Assembly: GCA_047967505.1 (NCBI GenBank)
Contig: CM106539.1
DNA from: Dipteris shenzhenensis
Lineage: Eukaryota; Polypodiophyta; Polypodiopsida; Gleicheniales
Length of the DNA: 64,000 nucleotides
Direction: 5' to 3' (one strand)
Shown: positions 26,301-37,400 of the stretch, piece by piece
Layout: every line of letters starts with the position of its first letter
Position numbering within the stretch: the first letter of the stretch is position 1
Notes under the pieces: generated by a model
Databases searched by the model: none
The model's input: only the letters and a program-made list of their open reading frames with translations
Told to the model about the DNA's origin: nothing
Program-made: the position numbers and the translations under genes

Positions 26301-29300
26301 GAGAGAGACATATGAAATAGTCTACCTTTCTGCAATCATTTCATTTTCAGATACAATATACTCCTGGAAAAGAGAATGTAGTGGCTGATGCCCTTTCTCG
26401 TAGACCACGGCTTCACCATATTTCAGTTCCCTATCATGATGAGCTAACAGCCCTCAAAGAATTCTATGAGGGAGATGCTGATTTTGCTCAGCCATGGGCA
26501 CATTTGAAAGATGGAGGCACCCATCATGCCTACCACATCAGGGATGGCTATTTATTCATGGAGAACAAACTATGTATCACAAAGCAGCTCTGGGACCAAA
26601 TTTCGTTGCCGCGATCAAACTACTACTGTCCAACGCCACAGCCAAGGTATGCATCAATGACGAGATGTCTTCAACTTTTCAGATGAGAAGATCAATTAGG
26701 CAAGGCTGCCCCATCGCCCCACTATTGTATGCTATAGCTAATTGGGCTGGCTACTTGTAGAAAAAACTGCTGAGGGATCATTAAAAGGAATTGAGTTGCC
26801 CAATGGTAAGCAGATGGCGATGCATCAATTTGCAGAGGACACCAACCTAATGCCTAGGAACGCCACATGTGACGTGAGAGAAGTCATGGAATGCCTGGAA
26901 ACCTATTGTTTAGCTTCTGGTACTCTTATCAATCATAGTAAAACTGGATATTGCACGGGCAATGGAAAAGCTCAAGCTCAGCTGGAGCATTTGGGCTGTC
27001 AACTGATCCAAAAAGACACTGTTTTCAGACTGTTAGGCATACCCATGGGCTTCGAGGTGTCAATCAAGGAGAGATGGGAATGGGTACTTAACAGGTTCAG
27101 CTCAAAACTGGAAAAGTGGAGAGGCTTTCAATCCAACTTGGCGGGAAGAAGGATGGTAGTCAATCATTGCCTCTACCCCATAACTATCTTTTACTTGTCC
27201 TGCTGGCATCCTAGTCAAGCGGGATAGTAAAACTGGATATTGCACGGGCAATGGAAAAGCTCAAGCTCAGCTGGAGCATTTGGGCTGTCAACTGATCCAA
27301 AAAGACACTGTTTTCAGACTGTTAGGCATACCCATGGGCTTCGAGGTGTCAATGAAGGAGAGATGGGAATGGGTACTTAACAGGTTCAGCTCAAAACTGG
27401 AAAAGTGGAGAGGCTTTCAATCCAACTTGGCGGGAAGAAGGATGGTAGTCAATCATTGCCTCTACCCCATAACTATCTTTTACTTGTCCTGCTGGCATCC
27501 TAGTCAAACGGGAATTGATAAACTCATCGCTAAATGCAGGTCCTTTCTGTGGGGAGGCTACAACAGAATATCCAAGGGTATTTCTGCACTCATCCAAAGA
27601 GTGAAGGGGGGCTGGGAGATTAACATAAAGCAGGCGACGGCAAAATTGGCAGCGACCTGGATTTTCAAGCTCCTTAACCCGGAACTGGATTGGGCCACGC
27701 TCCTCGCCCGATGGAAGACCTTGCTTGAAATTCAGAAAGAATTCAGGCTGACTAATCAAGACACTATGTTTGTCATCAATAGAATGGCACTTTGGGAAGG
27801 CAACACTCAGTGGAAGGGGGGCTCAGTGCTGAACTATGCATTGGAATTTAGCTGGATTCACTCCCCACATTTGCTCCCTGTTCCTACTCCTTTTGTGTCT
27901 ATTAAAGAGATGATTCCAGTATTAAATTCCCATTGGAACACCTCCGACTCTACACTGTGCTGGAAGCGGAGATTCCACTATATTTGGGCCAAAGCAATTC
28001 CCGAGATGTCGACGTTGCTTTGGTTGGCATTGATGAAAGCTGTCTGGACAAATGCAAGAGGTCTCAGGATTGGAAAAGGGGACAGCAAATGCCAGCGATG
28101 CCAGGGCGCACAGGAAGATGTATTCCACCTTTTTGTAGCATGCCCGTCAGCTAGGAAAGTCTGGAAGAAAATGCAAATGCAACTAGGCGAAACAGTCAAG
28201 TGGAAAGCAATTCTGTTGGGAGATGCATCTAAAGTCAAACACTCACGCTGGGCATTAGTGCGAGCACATGCATTATGATTTGTGTGGATTTCCAAAAATG
28301 ATTTCCAATTTAATGATAAGCTTACTGACGCAGAATATCTTTTTGCTGAATGGTTAGCAGGCTTCGAAGATGTATGACCTTGCACAGTTCTTTGCTGAAA
28401 TCAAAAACCACGAGCTGGAGCATCCTCAGACCTTCAATCGAGAGTGCCACTTCAAGGGATCCATCTACTATGAGACTGACTCTAAGACAGACTGAGGCAG
28501 CTACGAGCTTTCTTCTTAGATGTTTTAAGATAGGCAGAACTGCAGACTGTTTTTTGTAAATAATCAATGTATATCTTATGAAATGTTTATAATATAAACA
28601 TTTTTTTTTCTCCAAAAAAAAAAAAGAGAGTTAGAGAAGCGCTCACAATAGAAACACATCCTTTTTAACGGGGGGCAAAGAGACCCGAGTCCTTCGAGTC
28701 CAAATGAAGTAGATTATTATGGTGGTGAGTAAAGGGGGGCACTGAGTCTACATATCTATAGGAACTCTCAAGTTCTTAGCATGTACAACCTAGTTTCTAT
28801 GAGGAGCTAGTGCAAGTGGACTCTGAAATACCATTCGACCCATGTAATGCGTACTCTCTATGAGGAGTTTAGGCAAGGAGATCTTGAACTAACCCAAGGG
28901 TACATTAGACATATGCGAAATGAATGCTCAAGTAGTCTATACCTCAATGAATCCCTTAAGAAAAATCTGCAAATGCCCTATTCTCAAGATGTGTCCAAGT
29001 ACTCCCTGGGCTTAATGAAAAGCCATTGAGAAGAAAAAAGGTATACAGCCCCAAGTCTCTCCCTTGAATCTTAATGGATCCGCTCCAGAAGAGTTGGAGG
29101 GAAGCACTTACAATAGAAAATAGGGGGGGAAATGGAGCATATCATATGGTAAGTCGATTCAGCTCATCCTTGGATAATCTCGTATCACTAGGCTATCCAA
29201 ACTACACTATCTATCAAGGATCCTAAATGCTCATCCTAGGTCACTACTTGAGCACACTAGCAAGAAGTATTGGCCCCTGTAATCTTTGGCAGAGATGAAT

Positions 29301-31795
29301 ATCTAGACACTAACAAATTCTTTGAATTTCCAAATCGTCCTTATAAAGGTTACAACTTAAACGTAGCCTCCAACTCATAAGAGTGTAGCCTCCAACTCAA
29401 GAGGGTGTAGCCACCAACTTAGCTAGGATGACCCAACAAGGAACAAGGGTTTCAAATGAAAGGTTTTCCTAATGGGCCAACAAAACATGAGAATCTGAAA
29501 GTGCCTAGTCCATCATTATATGCACATTCTAAAATCATTCTTGCAAACATAGTTATGGACCTTACCACAATGTCAAACACAAAAGTTTTCCTCTAAGCCT
29601 TGAAAATGTGGCCCAAGGCATTGAACTTCTACATATATAAGCCACCACCTCTTTCCAAGGCAAGTGCTCTTACAAGCTTCAACCTAACCCTTTGGTCCAC
29701 ACCACAACTCAAGATAAACGTTTTGTATTAACCCAATCCACCCATCTTTTCAACCTCTTAACTCAAGGTAGTTACACAACCATTCGATCCTTGATCTCTA
29801 AGAATCTCAAATTTGGCACCGTATAAATGATGTATATGTTTTTAAAACATGGATAAAAGCAAAGAGATCCTTCTCATAGGTGGAAAACCTTTCTTGTGTT
29901 AGATCTAGCTTCTTACCTTTCAAAGCTAAAGGCCGTGCTTTTCAAATAAACCCTACCCCATAGCAAAACTACTCACATTTACCTCAACCACAACTTTTGG
30001 AAAATAATAACAGAGAATCTTTTCTTTTCGACTAAGCTAGTATGTCATTGTTCCGAGGAAGCAAATTTTCCCTTGTATTTCTTCAAAACTATAGATGAGC
30101 CAAAAAGATTAACCAAAGAGGGTCTCAACACACTATTCATAAGACCCATGAAAGTGGCTAGAGCATTAGTTAAACCAAAAGACCTAACTTTTGACTCATA
30201 ATGACCATAACAAGTTCAAAAGATTGTTTTTTACGCGTCCTTTGGTCCTAGCTTGATGCTATCCACATCTAAGATTCAAATTTCTCATTTTTACACGTCC
30301 TTTGGTTTAATCCTAGCTTGATGATATCCACATCTAAGATTCAATCTTCGAGAAATGCTTGGCTCTTTAAAAAGCTTGTCCATGCACTTAAAAAGCTCGT
30401 CCATGTGCAGCATGGGCTTTTACTTTATTTGCTGATTTTGTGTGATGTCCACCACAAAACCAAATCAAAGTCGTGAATCAGTGCAGTCAGTCTAAAAGGT
30501 GAGGAGACTCTTGTACAATTGTATCCGGCTGCCAAAAAGAATTCTTAATACAAAGCGTCCGTAGCTCTTGCCATGGCAATCAAAATGACTGTTGGAATAC
30601 TACTGTCACCTCCACAAATGGCCAAAATGAGGAGTAAAACAGGGAGTGACACCTGTAGCCATGAAAGAGAAATTGAGAGGCTGCCACGTAGGCAGGACAT
30701 TGGCTGCCACATGGGCAGCATAGACAAAACCTACTTGGTTTAAGCTGGACCCCTTAGTTAGGGCTGAACAGTCCAGTAGGGACGGCCATGGAGCTGCCAA
30801 TTTGGGGCTGCTCATGGGCCCAATGAAAGGGGCACAAAGGCTGGCAGCAAAGCCCAGCAATATGGCTGAGAAGTGGGGATATATATCAATCTCCAGCCAT
30901 CCTCATCAACCAGGTGAGAGCCTCAGTCAGGCCATAAAGGCAGCTGGTCAGCCAGCACATCAAGGGGGAGGCCAAGTCGGCCAACCAAGGAGGGGCTGTA
31001 GGCCCTTATATAAAGTCCTCTCCCAGGGATACAAGTCACTGAATTGGTCAATCTTTCCAGTAGTGCCTAACCTACAAAGAAAATGTGTGCACAAGGAACT
31101 CAAGAGATATGGTCAAAGTTGATGCACAAGAGGGTCAAGGCACTTCCAAAAATGGTAACAGCTCTGGTGAAAAACTGAATGTGTGGAGTGGCCTTTATTT
31201 AAATAGTCAAAACCCAAGGGAACTGCCTAAATGGGTAACCAAGTCTTGCTTGTACAACTTCCATAAGTGTCATGTCGGTTCGGCACCTCGACCTGTCCAT
31301 CCTAAATGGCTGGCTGCCCAACTAACGTTCCAAATGTCTAGCCAGACGATGAATGATGGACTGTAGGTGGCCCTTGGCTGACCATACACGCACTTCGTGT
31401 GGCTCTTGACATGTACCTTGCAATGGTCCAGCATGGGACCACAATGGAAATAACCCTCCAGAAACTCTACCATTCCTGCATGTGCCCTAACTCTCCTACA
31501 ATACATACATAATTACACTCATGAACTAATATAAAGCCAAAGCATTGATACTAGCATGGCATAACATGTTAGTAGTGGGTTAGTGCGAATACCTAACTAA
31601 CCCAAGGGGGTTTTCCACTTGCCTTGGTTAGGACCAGTAACTAGTTAGTTCATGCTAGTAACTAACTAGTTAAGCCTAGTAACTAGTTAGTTAGTGCTAG
31701 TTAAGGCTGTTATATTGGCTTGAGGGTACATAATCCTAAGGGTGAGCAGAAGGGAAGAGAATGAGGGGGAGAAGGAAGGAGAAAGGGTGCGCGTG

Positions 31796-31843
<48 letters not shown>

Positions 31844-32241
31844 GGAGAATGCATATATATATACATATATATACATATATCTATATATATGTGTATGTAT
31901 ATACATATATACATATATATATATCTATATATATATACATATATGTATATACATAACATGTACATATATGTATATATATATAGATATATATATATGTATA
32001 TATGTATATACATACACATATATATAGATATATGTATGTATATACATATATATATGTATATATATATAGATATATATATATATGTATATACATGTATACA
32101 TGTATATACATATATACATGTATATACATATATACATGTATATACATGTATATATGTATATACATGTATATACATACATATATCTATATATACATATATA
32201 TGTATGTATGTATATACATGTATATACATGTATATATGTAT

Positions 32242-32288
<47 letters not shown>

Positions 32289-33504
32289 AAGAGAGCGTGT
32301 AGATTAGATGTCACATCAAAACTGTACGATGAATGATGGATGGGGACTTTTCCTGTTCCCGCTAACTCTAGCTAAAGGGGTACTAAGGTAGCCCCTTTTC
32401 CCCCTTCATTACAATTACCTTCTACGAAAGGCAGCAATCTCAGTAATACAAATGATATGTATTGAGTGGCGACATGCAATCTCATTAAATGTCCAGACAT
32501 TGACTTCAGGTCTTTTCTGCCTATGCTTATGCTGACTTGTTCCATGCATGGTGATGGAGGATATGCGAAGCTGTACTACAGATACATAAGAATCCTATAA
32601 ACTGATATTTTTTCACTCCTCAAACATATTCAGCTTTACATATAGGCTTACAAATATAAAAAATACTAGAATTAGCATTCATTAGAGTTCCTTGAAAAAA
32701 AGGCTTCACCTGGATTTTGGCCGTGAATTTGGATCAGGATGAAGCAGCCAGAGACAAAATGCAGCTTCTTTTGGCCGGTCCGAAAGCATGCGGGGAGGAA
32801 GTATTCTATGGCGAAGATCTGACATTAACCTTGAATATTCCTCCCAAGTGTTGAAAGGGCAGAAAAGCTGCTACAAAAATCCAGAAGAGTCTCCAATAAG
32901 GTCATGCCATGAGTTTACATTTGCCTTCATTGCTTCAAGAGACTGAAAACAACAATATAAACTCAAATTCGGACCATACAGCATATGTAGTATATTAGCA
33001 CTCCCCCCGCCCCCCAAAACACACACACGCACACACACACACACACACAGAAACCAGTTGTGTATATGCACCCATCAATGTCTCCTTTAAAAACCATATC
33101 ATTTGAAATTCAGTTCTACCAGCTTAGGCTTTATGCAAATGTCAGCCCCCAACTCCAAACAAACACCAGTGAACAAATTAGCATCATTGACACAATCAAG
33201 ACGTGTGGATTCAAATGTTTCAAGTTTCAACTCACAAACCTACAAACCATTCAATATGGTTAAGTACAGCACGCACAACATTCTGTGGCATCACTAGGCC
33301 AGAATCAGAAATAAACAGCAAAAAAAAGACTCCATCTAAATGAAAGCTAAGGCATTCCCCAATCCACATGGAAAATAAGCACAAAATGTAGTATTTTATC
33401 ATGTGTCACCCACTTAAACACCATCGTACATAGGGACTAAATTATGATCCTTAGAGATTTATCAGCAGCCAACGAGGCATTACAAGATCATTATATAGAC
33501 ATAA

Positions 33505-33552
<48 letters not shown>

Positions 33553-34407
33553 ATCAGAGATGACTCACGAGATTCAGAAATGAAAAGCAATATACTTGTT
33601 ATTGTCTAATATGTGAAGTTGAGACCGTCAGGCTAAACCATCCTAGTGGTTGAAACTATGAAAGTGTCCACACCATCCCAACAGTTGAAATTGTGGCTAT
33701 CCTAAATGTGTCCTAAACCAACCCGGTGGTTGACTATCCTAAACGTGTCCTAAACCAGCATGGTGGTTGAAAATTATTTTGCTTCATTATATACTTTAAT
33801 TAGACCGTGTTTTGTATTCTTTTAGTAGTAGCAAAAAGGGGGCTCACATGTTGGGTTAGTAGACGGAATTGTATCTCAAGTTTATGGATTAGAATCCATA
33901 CATTTCAATTGGGCAGAGGAGCTTTGAGAATTTTAAGCCCTAGTATGTCAGGAAACTCAAAGACAGGAATGTTTGTTGTTGTGAAACACACATAGACTTT
34001 GACCTTGGCAGACAAGCTATGAATGACTTGAGATCTGGTCCTGTTGGAGCATTGCTCCATGGGGATCGATGCCCATGCCTCCCCAATGAATTTGTAGTCA
34101 GTAGGCCACTCGAATCGTGTTGCAAGGGAGGGCAGGTTTTGTAGCCTAAGTCTTTGTGGGAGCCAGTGGTTTGTTGTCCAAAGGGAGACCGTGAGTGGCA
34201 CAGGATTGAATGCATTCATAGCACATGCAAGCATTGCAGTTTAAAGATGAAGAAGAAGAAGGCCATATGACACACAAACCAGCTGCTCAAGATACAGAGA
34301 GAAGATCGAGAGGCCCAAGTCCAGCCAGCAGGTGATTACTGATTTTTTTTTCAGTCACATAGCATGGACCAGCAGTCCCCAAGGAGACGACGCAGCAAAG
34401 ATTGAGG

Positions 34408-34442
<35 letters not shown>

Positions 34443-37400
34443 GAAACATCCACCAGCACGTTGACATACAGATAAGGCTTGGGGATCTCACCTGAAGCAA
34501 CACCTCATGTGAAGCTGAGTACAAGACCGTCTTCACAACAACAGTTAAGTAAATACCCAGATGAATCCAGGAGCATTCCCAAACTCATTCTCTAAATACA
34601 TAAGATAGTGCAGTTTCAATCTCACGGTAGTCACTCATAAGATTTAAAACCATAAACTCCACCACTAGCTACTATGACATCCCCACTGACGTCATCAGCA
34701 CCCAACAGTGGGTCTAGACCATACTATAAAAATATGCTCTCACACATACAAATCCACACACCCACACATACTTGAGCATCCATTTATACAAAGTCTTCGT
34801 ACTGAGTTAAGTATGTATCATGTATGTGAAGCGACCCACTGAGTACACGGCTGCCTTTACAACAGTTGAATGTGTATGGCTCAAGAGATTGTTGGTGGAT
34901 CTTCATGAAACGTTACAGTGACCAACTCCTATCCTCACTAACAGTTAGAGTGTTACTGCAATAGCACAAAACCTTGTGTTTCATGCTCCCACAAAACACG
35001 CTCACTATGTCAGAGGATATGTAGCATGAGAGATCAACTTGATGTAGTTGTCTTACGCATGACAAAGTTGGAGTCTTTGACCAAGGCATTATCCAGAGAA
35101 TTTGAAGCTTTTCGCAAAGCTTTAGGCTTGATTCCTTAAGGTGATTGATCTACTTTCTTGTACATGTTCACCCTGCCAATACATTGTACAAGAGGGATTT
35201 ATTGGATAGAGTGGTGTGTTGTGAACATCCCTTGGGACACTTTTTACCTCCGGATAGGAGGGCTCTTTCCCTTTAGGGTTAGGTCCTTTATATAACCTCT
35301 TTTGAAATTTTACTTTGCAACCCTCATGACATTTCATAATAGTACGTCAGCTTTCTCGTGCGCTCCACTCTCTATCGTCCTGTACCCAATCCTTACAATG
35401 CTGAGAGTGTTTCCTCAATATGCCTTGGTTGTCCACTCTCTCTAATCCCTCATAATTCAACTCTTAAATCTAGCCCTTCCCCTTCAACAGTTAATTCACG
35501 CTGACTGTGCTGGTGCCATTCTCACATTGGATCTGTCTCTAAGCTCGAGATGTGGGATAGCTCCTACATATGGTCCACAAGGATAGCTCTACATATGGTC
35601 CACAAGGTACATGCAGCATGCAAAAGGAATAATAGCCCTTCAAGAAGATTACATCAAAGAGCTTGGGGCAGCACCAATTAGGTTGTGGATCCAACTTGCT
35701 AATCCATGCCTCACTAATTTGATGTTGATGAAGGTTGGCTGGAAAGTTGTCTAGGGTCCATCCACCTCGAGTTTTCATATCAAGATATTTGCTCCAAAAT
35801 TCCTTGATGGGATTACTTGGAAGTGGTATCTCATCAAAATCATACCCATCATTAGAGCTTGGCATGGGAGTACGAATTGGATTATTCGGATCCTAATATT
35901 CAAAATCAAATACTATGTCCTTTTCTGTTGATGGAAGCACAAGTAGTGTCGGAGGTATTGACGAGGCAGGGAGAGAATCTGGGGACATGGGGGAGAAATA
36001 TGGAAGAGTGTTACTTGCGGAAATGGGAGCAAAGGGGAGGGGGGGAAGAACTGGGAAAATGGCCACAAGGACACTACAGAGAAAAACTAATCAATGAAAA
36101 GCCCAGCAAACTCAACACAAACTTCCATTCCACAAAAGTCCAACACCTAAAAGTCATAATTTTCAGCAATATAGAATACAAGCTCAACCACCATTTACCA
36201 ATATTATCAATGCCTCAAAAGGGGTGCAAGTCAGATGCATTTACCAATATTATCAATGCCTCAAGTCAAAATTTTCAGCAATATAGAATACAAGCTCTAC
36301 CACCATTTACCAATATTATCAGTGCCTCAAAAAGGGTGCAAGTCACATGCATATACGTATCCCTTTTCATATTTAAGCCTTATGAGTTTCTATCACTCCT
36401 TTGGAACCAAAGGACAAACTCAGCAGAGGTAATGTGGTCCCTATGATCTGATGATTGATCCAGCAGTAAAAGTCAGTAGGTGTATCAGGCATTCTAGTCC
36501 TGCACCTAATTTCTGATTTTCTGCAAGATTATATTTGAAATATGTAGAATGAATGCTCTTCAGCCACCCTACTTTTCTCCCTTACGCACTGAAATTTTGC
36601 TTATCCAATAGCCCATGGCCCAAAGCCTATAAATTATTCCAATACCCCAATTTAAGAACACAGAAAACCTTGAGCTGTAAACCCTTGCCGCTACCAAAAT
36701 GTATTCAAAGATTTCGCCAAGCACAAATTCGAGAACATGCATGTAACAAGAGTGCCCATGTGCCCCCCAAAAATTTAGAGAAGAAAGTAACCAGAGAGAA
36801 CAGAGTCTCGTAAAAGATTGCAAAATGTTGCCTTTACAAGAACACAATCAGTGTTGAACTAAAAACTGGCGATTCATCTAAAAGGAAGTAAAAAACTGGT
36901 ATATACAAGTAGATAGGCCAGAAAAATTCGTACCTCAAAGAGCAGTACCCCTAAACTGTAGATGTCTGATGCATAAGAACATGTGCCATCTAAGATTTCC
37001 TCAGGACTTGCATACCAAGTCTCCTCCATTAGGTGGGTAGGCCTCACAGGAAACCGCTCATCTTGGTGCAACTTATCACTTGAGAAAAGTTGCGAAGAAC
37101 CCACAGTCATATTCTCTTGCATTTCTAAGTTGCCTGCACCCAAAACAGCAGCCTTGGACAGAAGAATCCCCTTTGAAACATCAACTGCAGACCTGTTATC
37201 ATATAATCTCTCCATGCCAGAGCTGCCACTTTTCTGACTAGTAATACTCAATCCCTTGGTTGCTGACAAACCTTGTACTCTGTCAGCAAAACTATCCATC
37301 CTCTTTGCAGATAAGACCGTCTGTTTCAGATCAGTCCTGCTCCAATGTCTGTCTGTGTGAGGCTGCTCTTCAGCCCATTCCAATCCTTGGTTCTGTGGTG

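Larger units (their letters stand above)
21918..26600 (+). mobile_element. Ty3/gypsy element with full 5' LTR, 3' half missing
   Basis: Plus-strand (antisense to SPA). It has a 5' LTR (21918-23336), initiator-Met primer-binding site, gag, protease, RT and RNase H in gypsy order. Coding breaks off at about 26600 inside the linker before the integrase, where LINE sequence begins. No integrase or 3' LTR of this element follows, so it is a truncated, immobile copy. Inactivating changes are a TAA at 24073, a frameshift near 24825 and a TAG at 26318. Confidence 0.85.
17320..32709 (-). other. SPA intron 2 (about 15.4 kb)
   Basis: Runs from donor GTGAAG after exon 2 to acceptor GACAG before exon 3. 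Its larger elements (LINE pieces, gypsy with promoter-bearing LTR) point the opposite way to SPA, except for a decayed gypsy at 29850-30330. 17320-19730 holds no recognisable gene. Confidence 0.85.
32868..36933 (-). other. SPA intron 1 (about 4.1 kb)
   Basis: Donor GTACGA, acceptor TAGCAG. It holds (CA)n near 33017-33050, (CT)n at 33508-33550, (GA)n at 34409-34441, a dispersed repeat and a short tandem duplication, but no recognisable transposon gene. Minus-strand frames at 33905-34234, 35122-35337 and 35539-35865 have no family I recognise. Confidence 0.8.

Noticed and set aside
31687-32314. Long open frames on both strands (MYIHIYMY-like)
   Set aside because: They are translations of a TATACA/TATGTA microsatellite, with no real protein composition.
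33905-34234. A 109-codon frame in SPA intron 1 (minus strand)
   Set aside because: Looks protein-like in places, but there is no known motif, start context or second copy to support it.
35539-35865. A 108-codon frame in SPA intron 1 (minus strand)
   Set aside because: No recognised family. It could be a transposon scrap, but nothing in it supports a function.
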